Shown here piece after piece: positions 16,090 to 29,237 of a stretch of 64,000 nucleotides of DNA; position 1 is the stretch's first letter, and each line of letters starts with the position of its first letter. A program made the translations under genes and the position numbers. The notes under the pieces were generated by a model. That model was not told the origin of the DNA, did no database searches, and saw only the letters and a program-made list of their open reading frames with translations. The DNA is from JABDJL01 sp963664065 (GTDB lineage Bacteria; Pseudomonadota; Gammaproteobacteria; Xanthomonadales; SZUA-36): positions 1,178,001 to 1,242,000 of the forward strand of contig OY760942.1 in NCBI GenBank assembly GCA_963664065.1, given 5' to 3'.

Positions 16090-19000
16090 CTATCCGCCTT
16101 TGATCGTGGGGTCATGACCCACACTCAGGGCACCCGGGTTCAAGTGCACTGTCTCTCTTTTTCTAACGGGTATGATTCTATTCCTGAGCCTGCGCCAGCC
16201 ACCCTGGAAATCATCCAGTATCAGGTAGAGAGAAGGAATCAGGATCAGCGTAATCACGGTTGCGAATACAATGCCAAATGCCAGGGAAGTCGCCATGGGA
16301 ATGACTTCCTGGGCCTGTAAGCTGTTTTCCAGCATGGTAATGGGCAGCAGACCCAGGAAAGTGGTCATTGAGGTCAGCAGGATGGGCCGGAACCTCACGC
16401 GGGCAGCATCACAGACTGCCTGGTTCAGTGGAACCCCCATCTTTCGTTCCTTGTTGACGAAATCGACCAGAATCAGGCTGTCGTTCACGACCACGCCGGA
16501 TAAGGCAATGATGCCGAAGAAACTGGTCATGCTCACCGGTATGCCAAGTACCCAGTGCCCCGCCATTGCCCCGATTGCGCCGAACGGTATCACCGACATG
16601 ATGATCAGGGGTTGTGTATATGAGCGCAGTGGTATGGCCATCAGTGCATAGATCAGGAACAGCGCCAGTGCAGATCCCTTGATCAGGTCGGTGAAAACCT
16701 CCTGCACCATGCGGCTCGAACCGCTGAGCCTTGAACGAACACCCGGATGTCGGGCAAAAACCTCGGGTAGTTCCTTGGTCATAATGTCATTGAGGATTTT
16801 TTGCGGCTCGTGTTTGTCGGTATCAACCTCTGCTGAGACACGAACGGAACGTTCACGGTCAAATCGCCAGATCATGGTTGGGCTTTCTGCAAGCTCTACT
16901 TCGGCCACTGAATTGAACGGTACGCGCCCGCCGCCCGGTGTGCGGATACGCATGTTGTCAAGGTAACCCACGGAATCTCTTTCGTCCTCAGGAAAACGAA
17001 CCATGACTTTCACTTCGTCTTGCCCCCGTTGGACCCGCTGGACTTCGGTACCGTAAAAACCCGCGCGAACCTGGCTGGCCAGATCCTGCAATGTCAGGCC
17101 AAGCGCCTCTACTTCGGGCTTGATATTGAGCTTGATTTCCTGACGTCCACGCTCGTAGGAATTACGAACGTCATAAACGCCTTCATACTGCTTGATGCGA
17201 TTCTCGAGATTTTTTGCCGCAGTGATTACCGTATTGAGATTTGGACCGATCAAGCGGATTGAAATATCCGGGCCACCGCCAAATCCACCGCCGGCAAGAT
17301 TGGCGAAAGAGAGTTGCTTCATACCCGGAATTTCACCAACGCCGTCGAGCCATCGACGTTTTACCTCGTTGTAGCCAATGACTGCTAGGTCTTCTTTCAC
17401 CAGTTCGACAATGACCTGGCCTGATCCGCCACCGAAACCTATCTGGCCGGGAATGTTTCGACCGGATACTGCCAGCAGGCTTGAAACCACCTTGCCTGAC
17501 TCAACACCATGTTCCCGGCTCACATCCCGGTCGATTTCCAAAAGGGTACTCTGAACCTTCCGCAAGGCATCATTGACACCTGCGTCAGGCGTGCCTTCAT
17601 TCATTTCTACTGTTACCTGGATGAAATCCGCAGAAAGATCAGGGAACGGTACAAACCTTAAAATTCCCCCGGCAAGCAAGCCTAGGGAGAGAATGAGCAG
17701 GGCAATGAATGAGGCCAATGCAAGGTAGCGGCGTTTCAGGCATTTGTCCAGGAACGGTGCGTAATAATTGTCGACAAAATGATGCAGGCCTTCGCTGAAA
17801 AACCTTTGAAACCTGATACCACGATTGGTGGTGTCTTTTTCGTAGTGGCGAACTTTCATATGCGCAAGATGCGCGGGCAGAATAAGTTTTGATTCAACGA
17901 TTGAGAACACCAGGCACAGTGTCACCACAACACCAATTGCATTGAAAAATTCGCCAAAAATTCCGCTGATCATCAATATCGGAATAAAGGCCGCAATGGA
18001 TGTAAGCACGCCAAAAGTTGCAGGAACTGCAACCTTGAATACGCCTTCAAGAATATTGTCTACCGAGTGACCCTTGGCGCGCATGTTGGTATACGCACTT
18101 TCACCGATTACGATGGCATCGTCCACGACGATACCCAGCACCAAGATAAAACCAAACAGGCTGATGAGATTAATGGTGACATCGAATACCGGCATCAAAA
18201 AGAAGGTGCCCAGGAATGCCACCGGTAATCCCACCATGACCCAGAAAGCGAGTTTCAGCCGCAGGAACAGTGCAAGGCAAAGAAATACCAGGCCTGCACC
18301 CAGGACCAGGTTCTTGACCATCATGTTCAATCGGCCTTTCAGGTAAAAACTGACATCCGCCCACGCCTGGATACCAACACCCTCAGGCAGGCTGGCTTTT
18401 TTCTTTGCCACAAACGCCTGTACTGATTCCGATATGAGCAGCTCACTTTGCTTGCCCACCGACATCACCTGGATGCTCATGGCAGGGCTGCCGTTGAATT
18501 CAGCGAAGCGGTCAGAATCCTCAAATCCGTCGCGGATATCTGCTATTTCCCTTAACAGCAGGCGGGTGCCATCCGGATTGGTTCTCACCACGATGTCTTC
18601 AAAATCACGGCCAACATAGGCCTGTCCCTTTGTGCGGACCTGGATATCCCCTGATTCCGTACGAATGGCACCGGCCGGCAGGTCCAGGGACCCGCGGCGA
18701 ATGGCGGCCGCTACCTCGGCCAGCGTCAGGTCGAATCGCTGAAGGTTGAATTCACTGACTTCGATACTTATTTCGTAATTGCGGCCGCCGAGTATATTGG
18801 CGCGGCTCACACCGGGTAGCGTGACCACCTCATTGCGAATCTGCCGGGCGAATTCCTTGAGCGTTCTTTCTGGGACCTCGCCGTATACGGAGACAATCAT
18901 TACCTGCTGTTCAAAAGTTGCCCTGGAAATTACCGGCTTTTCCGTATTGTCAGGAAAAGTTGGTATCGCATCGACACGGTTCTTGATCTCGTCCATCACC

Positions 19001-19326
19001 TCGAGCACGTCATAATCAGAAAGCACGTCGATGGTGACTGTGCCGCTGCCCCTGCGGGCCCTGGATATGATTTCATGAATCCCTTCTACGTCCTGAATGG
19101 CTTCCTCGATCTTGATAATGATGCCTTCTTCAACATCGGCCGGGCTGGCGCCAAGGAACGGCATAGTGATGTTGATGTAGTTGGTTTCAATCTTAGGCTG
19201 TGATTCTTTCTTGATGGTGAAGGCGGTAAACAAGCCGCCGGTCAGCAGTATCGCCATCAACAGATTTGCGGCAACTGAATTTCGTGCAAACCATTCAATG
19301 AATGCTTCATATGGGTTTCGACTCAT
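16090..19326 (-). CDS. RND-family efflux transporter, inner-membrane pump
   Basis: A 1078-residue proton-driven efflux pump of the AcrB/HAE1-like superfamily. The first helix is at about residues 17-37, then a large periplasmic domain, then helices including GIVVDDAIVIGES with the paired Asp402-Asp403 that relay protons. The second half repeats the layout, with a GVVVNDSLILVDF segment. It extrudes toxic organic compounds; the substrate is not evident. The ATG overlaps the stop of the adaptor gene (ATGA). The protein is slightly longer than AcrB, with a basic tail. No outer-membrane channel gene is adjacent. Confidence 0.95.
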   Translation of the reverse strand: MSRNPYEAFIEWFARNSVAANLLMAILLTGGLFTAFTIKKESQPKIETNYINITMPFLGASPADVEEGIIIKIEEAIQDVEGIHEIISRARRGSGTVTIDVLSDYDVLEVMDEIKNRVDAIPTFPDNTEKPVISRATFEQQVMIVSVYGEVPERTLKEFARQIRNEVVTLPGVSRANILGGRNYEISIEVSEFNLQRFDLTLAEVAAAIRRGSLDLPAGAIRTESGDIQVRTKGQAYVGRDFEDIVVRTNPDGTRLLLREIADIRDGFEDSDRFAEFNGSPAMSIQVMSVGKQSELLISESVQAFVAKKKASLPEGVGIQAWADVSFYLKGRLNMMVKNLVLGAGLVFLCLALFLRLKLAFWVMVGLPVAFLGTFFLMPVFDVTINLISLFGFILVLGIVVDDAIVIGESAYTNMRAKGHSVDNILEGVFKVAVPATFGVLTSIAAFIPILMISGIFGEFFNAIGVVVTLCLVFSIVESKLILPAHLAHMKVRHYEKDTTNRGIRFQRFFSEGLHHFVDNYYAPFLDKCLKRRYLALASFIALLILSLGLLAGGILRFVPFPDLSADFIQVTVEMNEGTPDAGVNDALRKVQSTLLEIDRDVSREHGVESGKVVSSLLAVSGRNIPGQIGFGGGSGQVIVELVKEDLAVIGYNEVKRRWLDGVGEIPGMKQLSFANLAGGGFGGGPDISIRLIGPNLNTVITAAKNLENRIKQYEGVYDVRNSYERGRQEIKLNIKPEVEALGLTLQDLASQVRAGFYGTEVQRVQRGQDEVKVMVRFPEDERDSVGYLDNMRIRTPGGGRVPFNSVAEVELAESPTMIWRFDRERSVRVSAEVDTDKHEPQKILNDIMTKELPEVFARHPGVRSRLSGSSRMVQEVFTDLIKGSALALFLIYALMAIPLRSYTQPLIIMSVIPFGAIGAMAGHWVLGIPVSMTSFFGIIALSGVVVNDSLILVDFVNKERKMGVPLNQAVCDAARVRFRPILLTSMTTFLGLLPITMLENSLQAQEVIPMATSLAFGIVFATVITLILIPSLYLILDDFQGGWRRLRNRIIPVRKRETVHLNPGALSVGHDPTIKGG

Positions 19327-20564
19327 GAGCCGTCTCCATCAGTGCTTGCAACAGCTTGTGCCTCATCACTGATCACACTCATGGCAGCCGAAGCGCTCTC
19401 TTCGCCATTGATCGCCAGTTGCATGCCCGGAATAGGGGCATCAAGCGTAGTTGTGACAACTTTCTCTCCGCCCTCAACACCGTGGCTGATGTACACCAGG
19501 TTAGGCTCTTCACGAACTACGGTTACCGAACGGACTTCAAGTTTCCTGTCTTGGTTTGCAACCAGAACCGTGTTGTCTCTTTGTAAGGCATAGCGGGGCA
19601 GAACCACAACATTCTCAACTGCCACACCCTGGATTTCAGCAGCAACAAAAGTGCCGATTTTGAGCTCTTCCTGATCGCTTTGACCTAGAATTCCGTAAGG
19701 ATCGACAATTCGTGCAACCGCGTATATGACCCGGCTGGCTTCATCTACGACCCCTTCGGTGCGAATAATTTCTGCCTGCCAGCTGCGAACCGTTCCCGCT
19801 TCGGTAGATAAAAGGGTAGCCTGAGGGAAGGTAATTTCTTCGGCCCTCGATATCGAAGGAAGTTCAAGGTAGGCAACGTCATCCGTGGACAGTGGAAGCC
19901 TTACTTCGGCCGTGTCGATCGCAAAACTCACACCCAGGCGGGTACCGGGCGTAACGTACTGGCCAATATCTACGGATTTTTCTCTCAACAATCCATCGTA
20001 GGGAATGGTGATCCTGGTTTTCTGAAGGTCACGTCGGGCCTTTTGAACGTCTGCTTCGGCCGCGCTGACGTTTGCTTCGGCATCCAGCAACTGGGGCTTG
20101 CGCAGGACCAGGTCTGAGGGTTGGCCGGTTCTGCCGAGATTCTGCCAATCCTTGAGCGCCTGTTTCGAACGCGCAGTTTCATCTGCAAGTCTGGCCTGTC
20201 TGGAAGCCAAACTGGCCTCAGCTCTCTTCAATGCAGTCCGGTAGTCGCTGGCATCGATCTCCAGCAGCACATCCCCTTTCCGGAAGAACCCCCCTGCGAC
20301 AAAATGCGGGGATACAAATTCAACTTTTCCCGACACCTCGGCAATCAGCGAAGTCTCGGTTCTGGGCCTGACAGTGCCCTGGGAGTGGACCACGAAGTTT
20401 AATGACTTGACCTCGGCGTCGATTGCGTTAACCAAAACGGCAGGTATGATTACTTCCTTTTTTTCAGGTCGTTTGCCTCGTTGAATGGCAACAAGTGCAA
20501 TGACGACAATGATAGACATTACAACCAGTCCGACGGGCAACAGGAAACGAAAGTATTTGCGCAT
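19323..20564 (-). CDS. RND efflux periplasmic adaptor (membrane fusion protein)
   Basis: A 413-residue protein if started at the ATG at 20564, which has an AGGGAG ribosome binding site; an ATG at 20591 would add 9 residues. One N-terminal anchor helix (about residues 7-26) is followed by a lipoyl half (GTVRPRTETSLIAEVSGKVE), a coiled-coil hairpin (about 105-180), then beta-barrel and membrane-proximal domains. It joins the RND pump, which it overlaps by 4 bases, to an outer-membrane channel. Its promoter should lie in the roughly 210 bases shared with the divergent map gene. Confidence 0.92.
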   Translation of the reverse strand: MRKYFRFLLPVGLVVMSIIVVIALVAIQRGKRPEKKEVIIPAVLVNAIDAEVKSLNFVVHSQGTVRPRTETSLIAEVSGKVEFVSPHFVAGGFFRKGDVLLEIDASDYRTALKRAEASLASRQARLADETARSKQALKDWQNLGRTGQPSDLVLRKPQLLDAEANVSAAEADVQKARRDLQKTRITIPYDGLLREKSVDIGQYVTPGTRLGVSFAIDTAEVRLPLSTDDVAYLELPSISRAEEITFPQATLLSTEAGTVRSWQAEIIRTEGVVDEASRVIYAVARIVDPYGILGQSDQEELKIGTFVAAEIQGVAVENVVVLPRYALQRDNTVLVANQDRKLEVRSVTVVREEPNLVYISHGVEGGEKVVTTTLDAPIPGMQLAINGEESASAAMSVISDEAQAVASTDGDGS

Positions 20565-20777
20565 GCCTTGTAACTCCCTCTGCGACAGCATCGGTCACAC
20601 TGACATCTGACCAAAGCCATTATCCCAGTTGTAGCACTGACAGTCATAGGGCATTAGTTGGGAAGGTCGGCCGGGCGGTCATGCACAATCACGGCGCAGT
20701 TGGCACAATTGCCCCTGCATGGCGTTACAATAGCGCCTCAACAATAGATCAGGCGTAAGGAAATAAAGGTTCAAGCG

Positions 20778-21563
20778 GTGCTGCAGAAACGAAATTCAGG
20801 AATTGTGCTAAAAAGCAGTGAAGAGGTAGAAGCGATGCGGGTTGCAGGGCAACTGGCAGGCCAGGTGTTGCAGATGATTCGGGAACACGTGGTGCCCGGC
20901 GTTACCACCGGTGAACTCAACGAAATTTGTCACCGTCACATTACCGAAGTACAGGATGCGATTCCGGCACCGTTGGATTACAAAGGTTTTCCGAAATCTA
21001 TCTGCACTTCGGTCAACCACGTTGTTTGCCATGGAATCCCTGGTGAAAAAGTACTCAAGAATGGTGACGTAATTAACATAGACATCACGGTCATCAAGGA
21101 CGGCTGGCATGGTGACACCAGTAAAATGTTCCTGGTTGGCGAGACTTCTGTACGCGCCAGGCGGATCTGCGATATTGCCTACCATTCCATGGCGCGTGGT
21201 ATCGAAATGGTCAAGCCGGGGGTGAGGCTCGGGGATCTTGGCCATACCATTCAACGCTACGCTGAAGGCCACAGCTGTTCAGTGGTTCGCGAATATTGCG
21301 GTCATGGCATTGGCCGAGGTTTTCACGAGGACCCACAGGTGTTGCATTACGGGCGGCCAGGTACCGGTGAGGTGCTGGTGCCGGGAATGGTGTTCACCAT
21401 AGAACCCATGATCAACCTCGGTAAGCGGGAAACGCGCCTGATGCCGGATGGCTGGACCGTGATCACACGGGATCGCAGCCTGTCTGCACAGTGGGAGCAC
21501 ACACTTGCTGTGACCGAAACCGGATTCGACGTGCTCACCCGTCTGCCGGGCGATACCCTTTAA
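20778..21563 (+). CDS. map: Methionine aminopeptidase, type I
   Basis: A 261-residue cytosolic metalloenzyme that removes the initiator Met. Conserved elements are CTSVNHVVCHGIP, DITVIKDGWHGDTS (metal Asp pair), CGHGIGRGFHEDPQ (metal His), FTIEPMINLG (metal Glu) and QWEHTLAVTE (last metal Glu). The start is a GTG at 20778. In most gammaproteobacteria map is followed by glnD or rpsB, and here glnD follows by 27 bases, so they are probably one transcript. Confidence 0.96.
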   Translation: MLQKRNSGIVLKSSEEVEAMRVAGQLAGQVLQMIREHVVPGVTTGELNEICHRHITEVQDAIPAPLDYKGFPKSICTSVNHVVCHGIPGEKVLKNGDVINIDITVIKDGWHGDTSKMFLVGETSVRARRICDIAYHSMARGIEMVKPGVRLGDLGHTIQRYAEGHSCSVVREYCGHGIGRGFHEDPQVLHYGRPGTGEVLVPGMVFTIEPMINLGKRETRLMPDGWTVITRDRSLSAQWEHTLAVTETGFDVLTRLPGDTL

Positions 21564-21590
21564 CCACCGACCCTGTTTTCAGGCAAGCCT

Positions 21591-24275
21591 ATGCCGTCCA
21601 GATTGTCATTGGTAACCGGCAGACTTGAACCAGGCCCGGGTGCTGAGTTGTTGATTGACCTTGCCAGTCTGAAAAAGACCGTTCGTTCGTCTGAAAACCT
21701 GCTGAAACCTCTAAAATCCGCGCTCAGCTCCGCGGACGAGACACTGGCAAAAAATTTCTGGGATGACGGACCGGTTGAAGCACTGGTCCAAAACCGTGCC
21801 TGGGTTGTTGAACAACTACTGATTTTGGCCTGGCAGAAGATAATTCCAGACTGTGATTCGCTTGCCTTGGTGGCGGTCGGAGGTTTCGGCCGCGGAGAAC
21901 TGCACCCGCATTCCGATGTTGACCTGATGATTCTTTTGAAGGACACCCGCCCGGCAGTTGACCTGAAAGCACCAATCGAAGCGTATCTGGCCTTGTTATG
22001 GGACTCTGGCTTATATCTGGGGCACAGCGTCCGGACAATTGAGCAGTGCGAAGAACAATCCCGGGGTGATGTGGTTACTGCTACAACCCTGATGGAATCC
22101 CGTTTGCTGGCCGGAAACCAGGCCTTGTTTGATGACATGAGAGCAATAGTCTCTTCTGACAACATGTGGTCAGGTCCGGAATTTTTTGAAGCCAAGTACC
22201 GTGAGCAACTGGAAAGGCATGAGCGGTTCCATGAAACCGCCTACAACCTCGAACCAAATATTAAAGAAGGCCCGGGTGGACTCAGAGATATACAGATGAT
22301 CAGTTGGGTAACCAAGCGCCACCTGGCAGCTGAGTCTCTGCATGGCCTGGTTGAGCATGGTTTCCTGACTGAAACAGAGTTCAATAATTTGTACACCGGA
22401 CAATTATTCCTTTGGCGGGTCAGATTCGCCCTGCACCTTTTGGCGGGCCGCGCGGAAGACCGCCTGTTGTTTGACTACCAAAGGCAGATCGCCGCAAAGC
22501 TTGGATATGGCATGGCGGGTAAGTCAAATGAGCCGGTAGAGAAATTCATGCAGCAGTATTACCAGGTAGTGATGCAGTTGGAACGGCTGAATGAAAGTCT
22601 GCTGCAATTGTTTCGGGAGGAGTTGCTGGCCACAGACAATATTCCAGTTGATGACCTGGGTAACGCCTTTTTTGTTCAAAGAGGATTCCTGGGCGTTCAG
22701 GACGAGACCCTGTTTGAGAATCGTCCGCAAGCCATGATCCAGATGTTCGTATTGTTGGCTGGTCATCCCGATATTCTCGGTTTGCGTGCTTCTACCATTC
22801 GCCTGATTCGGGACCGAGTCCGGACAATTGGTGATGATTTCCGGAAAATGCCCGAAGTTTTGACTGGTTTCCATGAATTATTGTGCCAAACCCAAGGTGT
22901 TTATACGCAACTGCAACGCATGAACCGCTACGGTGTACTGGCGGCGCTATTGCCACCATTCGCCAGGATTACCGGCCGTATGCAATTCGACCTGTTTCAC
23001 GTATACACGGTGGATCAACACATACTTTTCGTGGTGAGAAACCTGCGTCGTTTTGCCTACGGGAAATACTCGGACGTGTTTCCATTTCTTGCAGAAATCT
23101 TCGAGAAAATTGACAAGCCGCAATTGCTGTACCTGGCTGCGCTGTTCCATGATATCGCCAAGGGTCGTAACGGAGACCACTCCGAACTGGGGGCGAGGGA
23201 TGCGTGCGAATTCTGTGAGTCCTTGTCAATGTCGCCCGAGGATACCGGGCTTGTAACCTGGTTGGTTCGACACCACCTTCTGATGTCGCAGACCGCACAG
23301 AGAAAAGACATCAGTGATCCTGAAGTGATTGCCGCTTTCGCCAAAGAAATGGGCAGTCAGGAACGACTGGTACATCTGTATCTATTAACCGTGGCGGATA
23401 TTGCGGCAACCAGCCCAAAACTATGGAATGGCTGGAAAAGCGGTTTATTACGAGCGCTATATCTGGCCACTTCAATGGTGCTTGAAGGAGGGGATCAGCC
23501 GGATCGCGATGAGCATTTGGCAGATGCCCGCCGTGAAGTCCTGCAGTCCTTGATGGATGATGGGGTTGAGCGCAGTGAAATATTAAACGTCTGGCGATGG
23601 TTGCCTTCTAATGTGTTCCAAAGATTCTCGGGCGGCCAGATGAATTGGGCGACCAAGCATTTAATTTCCTTTGCCGGGGAAGACGGGGTGGTGATTTCGA
23701 TCAGGGCGAGGCCGAAATTGAGTATTTCAGAGGTGCTGGTATCGGCACCGGACTACACCGGTTTATTTGCGACGACTACTTCAGTATTCGACGAGATGGG
23801 TATGAATGTGCTGTCGGCTCGTGTATTGACGACGCGCAATGAACGCAGTTTCGACCTGTTCCAGTTAATGAATGCACAAGGTCTGCCTTTAAACAGTATT
23901 GACAGCCAACAGCTTGATGTAAGGCTGCGGTCAGTTCTTGGCAACAAGCATGTAAACAGGCCTGTACAAAGAAAACTACCACGCCGCCTTCGGCCGTTTG
24001 TCAGCGCACCAAAAATCGTATTTGGTACTGCCAGAAGCGGTACAGTCACATCGCTGGATCTTGAATGTACGGACCGTCCCGGACTGCTTTCTCAATTGGC
24101 GTCAGCTATGGTGGACTGCGATATTCGAATTCATGATGCGATGATTGCGACCTTCGGAGACCGGGTGGAGGATACCTTCCTGGTAACTGACAAGCTGAAC
24201 CGCCCACTCGATGAAGAAATGAGATCGAAGCTTGTTATTGCGATTAATCAGCGGCTTAGCCTTACTAAGACCTGA
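21591..24275 (+). CDS. glnD: Bifunctional PII uridylyltransferase / uridylyl-removing enzyme
   Basis: An 894-residue nitrogen sensor that uridylylates PII proteins when glutamine is low and de-uridylylates them when it is high. Domains in order: nucleotidyltransferase with [15 protein letters not shown] (residues 97-111), a central helical region, an HD phosphohydrolase ([17 protein letters not shown]), and two C-terminal ACT domains that bind glutamine. The ACT regions begin near [15 protein letters not shown] and near [20 protein letters not shown]. Length and order match E. coli GlnD. Followed closely by dapD. Confidence 0.96.
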   Translation: MPSRLSLVTGRLEPGPGAELLIDLASLKKTVRSSENLLKPLKSALSSADETLAKNFWDDGPVEALVQNRAWVVEQLLILAWQKIIPDCDSLALVAVGGFGRGELHPHSDVDLMILLKDTRPAVDLKAPIEAYLALLWDSGLYLGHSVRTIEQCEEQSRGDVVTATTLMESRLLAGNQALFDDMRAIVSSDNMWSGPEFFEAKYREQLERHERFHETAYNLEPNIKEGPGGLRDIQMISWVTKRHLAAESLHGLVEHGFLTETEFNNLYTGQLFLWRVRFALHLLAGRAEDRLLFDYQRQIAAKLGYGMAGKSNEPVEKFMQQYYQVVMQLERLNESLLQLFREELLATDNIPVDDLGNAFFVQRGFLGVQDETLFENRPQAMIQMFVLLAGHPDILGLRASTIRLIRDRVRTIGDDFRKMPEVLTGFHELLCQTQGVYTQLQRMNRYGVLAALLPPFARITGRMQFDLFHVYTVDQHILFVVRNLRRFAYGKYSDVFPFLAEIFEKIDKPQLLYLAALFHDIAKGRNGDHSELGARDACEFCESLSMSPEDTGLVTWLVRHHLLMSQTAQRKDISDPEVIAAFAKEMGSQERLVHLYLLTVADIAATSPKLWNGWKSGLLRALYLATSMVLEGGDQPDRDEHLADARREVLQSLMDDGVERSEILNVWRWLPSNVFQRFSGGQMNWATKHLISFAGEDGVVISIRARPKLSISEVLVSAPDYTGLFATTTSVFDEMGMNVLSARVLTTRNERSFDLFQLMNAQGLPLNSIDSQQLDVRLRSVLGNKHVNRPVQRKLPRRLRPFVSAPKIVFGTARSGTVTSLDLECTDRPGLLSQLASAMVDCDIRIHDAMIATFGDRVEDTFLVTDKLNRPLDEEMRSKLVIAINQRLSLTKT

Positions 24276-24300
24276 AACAATAGAACAGCACCGGAAAAAG

Positions 24301-25128
24301 ATGAACCCGTTAAAACCAATCATCGAATCAGCATTCGAAAACCGGGCCGATTATTCACCGGCAAATACGCCAGGTGAAATCAGGTCTGCGGTGGAATCGT
24401 GCATCGACCTGCTGGAAAGCGGCGAAGCCAGGGTCGCAGAACCGGACGGGGGACAATGGAAGGTAAACCAGTGGCTTAAAAAGGCGGTGCTCCTGTATTT
24501 CAGGATTCGCGATAACGAAGTCATCAACGGAGGCCATACCCGCTTCTTCGACAAAGTCCCGGTTCGTTGGGCCGATGATGACGAAAAACACATCTCCGAC
24601 ACCCAGGCCAGGGTGGTTCCTCCTGCAACTGTCAGGCGCGGGGCGTTCATTGGTCGCGATGTCGTACTGATGCCCAGTTACGTTAATATCGGCGCCTGGG
24701 TGGGTGCGGGCACAATGGTGGATACCTGGGCAACCGTCGGTTCCTGTGCGCAGATCGGCAGTGGAGTGCATTTATCCGGTGGTGTGGGCATTGGCGGGGT
24801 ATTGGAGCCATTGCAGGCCACACCAACTATTATTGAAGACGATTGTTTTATAGGTGCAAGATCAGAAATCGTTGAGGGAGTAATCGTTGAAAAAGGAAGC
24901 GTGATTTCAATGGGCGTTCACATCGGACAAAGTACCCGTATCTACAATCGGCAAACAGGTGAAATCAGCCGTGGCCGTGTGCCGGCCGGCTCGGTGGTCG
25001 TGCCGGGATCTTTGCCTGCCGGGGACGGCAGTCATTCGCTCTATGCGGCCATCATCGTCAAGCAGGTGGACGAGAAGACGCGTTCGAAAACCAGTGTCAA
25101 CGAACTGCTCAGGAAAGCGCATCTGTGA
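24301..25128 (+). CDS. dapD: 2,3,4,5-tetrahydropyridine-2,6-dicarboxylate N-succinyltransferase
   Basis: A 275-residue enzyme of the succinylase route to meso-diaminopimelate and lysine. It transfers succinyl from succinyl-CoA to tetrahydrodipicolinate. The C-terminal left-handed beta-helix is visible as hexapeptide repeats ([20 protein letters not shown] and following). The ATG at 24301 is chosen because earlier in-frame codons would run into glnD. It overlaps the next gene by 4 bases (GTGA). The glnD-dapD order is common in gammaproteobacteria. Confidence 0.96.
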   Translation: MNPLKPIIESAFENRADYSPANTPGEIRSAVESCIDLLESGEARVAEPDGGQWKVNQWLKKAVLLYFRIRDNEVINGGHTRFFDKVPVRWADDDEKHISDTQARVVPPATVRRGAFIGRDVVLMPSYVNIGAWVGAGTMVDTWATVGSCAQIGSGVHLSGGVGIGGVLEPLQATPTIIEDDCFIGARSEIVEGVIVEKGSVISMGVHIGQSTRIYNRQTGEISRGRVPAGSVVVPGSLPAGDGSHSLYAAIIVKQVDEKTRSKTSVNELLRKAHL

Positions 25129-25472
25129 TAACTGTTTATGGCATCAAACAATGCGACACCTGCCATAAAGCCCGGAAATGGCTTACAGAACATGGAGTTA
25201 CACACAAGTTTCACGATGTTAGAGAGCAGGGCCTGAACGGGGACTTGGTATCGGCATGGCTGGAATCTGAATATGGCGACGTGCTGCTAAATCGTCGCAG
25301 TACAACCTGGCGTACCCTCACCCAGGAACAAAAAGACGCCCGGGGTGCAGAGAAAATTCAACTGATGGTCGATTACCCAACACTGGTCAAAAGGCCGGTA
25401 TTTGTTGACGGCAGTGTGCTGGCGGTAGGGTTTTCACCGGCCAAACTGCTGCATATATTGAAAGATGAGTGA
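25125..25472 (+). CDS. ArsC-like thioredoxin-fold protein (YffB/Spx-like)
   Basis: A 115-residue protein of the arsenate reductase/Spx family. The N-terminal [10 protein letters not shown] has Cys10 and Cys13; E. coli YffB lacks the second Cys. The conserved RSTTWR-like Arg region and RPVFVDG near the end complete the pattern. Its function is unknown; YffB is thought to be glutathione-dependent. It uses a GTG start overlapping dapD, and its last 8 bases overlap dapE. This matches the yffB-dapE pairing in enterobacteria. Confidence 0.88.
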   Translation: MITVYGIKQCDTCHKARKWLTEHGVTHKFHDVREQGLNGDLVSAWLESEYGDVLLNRRSTTWRTLTQEQKDARGAEKIQLMVDYPTLVKRPVFVDGSVLAVGFSPAKLLHILKDE

Positions 25473-26601
25473 AGTACTTTCGCTGGCCTGTGAATTAGTC
25501 TCCAGGGCTTCACTTACGCCGGAAGATGCCGGTTGTCAGCGACTGATTGCAGAGCGGCTGGCCCTGGCGGGCTTTGATGTCGAATGGTTCTATTGTGGCG
25601 AGGTTACGAATGTCTTGTTAACCCGGGGTAACGCCAGTCCTTCCCTGTGGTTTCTTGGCCACACCGACGTGGTGCCACCGGGCCCCGAATCTGACTGGTC
25701 ATCTCCGCCGTTTGAACCTGAAGTCAGGGACGGTGTGCTGTATGGCAGGGGCGCAACGGATATGAAGGGTGCAGTGTCCTCGATGGTTATTGCGCTGGAA
25801 GCCTTCACAATAGCCAACCCTCAACACAGCGGACAGGCCGGCCTGTTGCTGACCAGCGATGAAGAAGGCATTGCGGTGGATGGTATCAGGCGGGTAGCAG
25901 AACTCATCGGGCAGCGTGGCCTTGCGCCCGATTATTGCCTGGTCGGTGAACCCAGCAGCCAGGAAGTATTCGGTGATACCGTGCGCATCGGCAGGCGTGG
26001 CTCTATCGCTGCGCGCCTGCTGGTAGACGGCATCCAGGGTCACACAGCATTTCCGCATACGATCGATAACCCGGTGCACCGACTTGCCCCTTTCCTGGCC
26101 GAACTGGTCAGCACGCAATGGGATCAGGGTGACGAAAACTTCCCGCCTACTCACTGCCAGGTTTCGAATTTTATATCCGGAACCGGCGCGGAGAATATCA
26201 CGCCCGGCCACGCTGAAGTCATGTTCAACCTGCGCAATTCTCCCCATTCCTCATCCGAACGACTGCGCACAAGAATCGAAGACATGTTGCAACGGAATGG
26301 CATCGAAAAATACGATCTGCAATGGCGAATTTCCGGTGAACCCTTCCAGTCGGCCTCCGGCGCCCTGCGAAAAGCTCTGGGTGAGGTCATCCAGGAGCAT
26401 CTGAAGATACGTCCGGAAATGAACACCGGCGGCGGCACCTCTGACGGACGTTTTATCGCCCCTTTGGGTAGCGAGGTGGCAGAATTTGGTCTCCTGAATC
26501 AGACCATTCACAAAGTGGACGAAAACACTGCTATTGCTGATCTGGAAAAACTGCAGGAAATCTACACATCCTTGCTGGAAAAGTTGCTCCCGGCTAGATG
26601 A
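25465..26601 (+). CDS. dapE: Succinyl-diaminopimelate desuccinylase
   Basis: A 378-residue M20-family zinc hydrolase that removes succinate from N-succinyl-LL-diaminopimelate. Metal and catalytic motifs are GHTDVVPPG, GRGATDMKGA, TSDEEG (catalytic Glu and metal Glu) and the distal His in LLNQTIHKVDE. GHTAFPHTIDNPVH marks the dimerisation domain of this subfamily. The start overlaps the preceding arsC-like gene by 8 bases. It completes the lysine-branch cluster with dapD. Confidence 0.95.
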   Translation: MSEVLSLACELVSRASLTPEDAGCQRLIAERLALAGFDVEWFYCGEVTNVLLTRGNASPSLWFLGHTDVVPPGPESDWSSPPFEPEVRDGVLYGRGATDMKGAVSSMVIALEAFTIANPQHSGQAGLLLTSDEEGIAVDGIRRVAELIGQRGLAPDYCLVGEPSSQEVFGDTVRIGRRGSIAARLLVDGIQGHTAFPHTIDNPVHRLAPFLAELVSTQWDQGDENFPPTHCQVSNFISGTGAENITPGHAEVMFNLRNSPHSSSERLRTRIEDMLQRNGIEKYDLQWRISGEPFQSASGALRKALGEVIQEHLKIRPEMNTGGGTSDGRFIAPLGSEVAEFGLLNQTIHKVDENTAIADLEKLQEIYTSLLEKLLPAR

Positions 26602-26663
26602 ATATCAACTCAAGTGTTCCATAAACGCTTGATTTCTTTCCTGAAACCCCTCAAATCTCAAGC

Positions 26664-29233
<2,570 letters not shown>

Positions 29234-29237
<4 letters not shown>

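Noticed and set aside
24232..24300. Longer dapD start inside glnD
   Set aside because: The extra residues do not resemble DapD; the ATG at 24301 begins the usual N-terminus.
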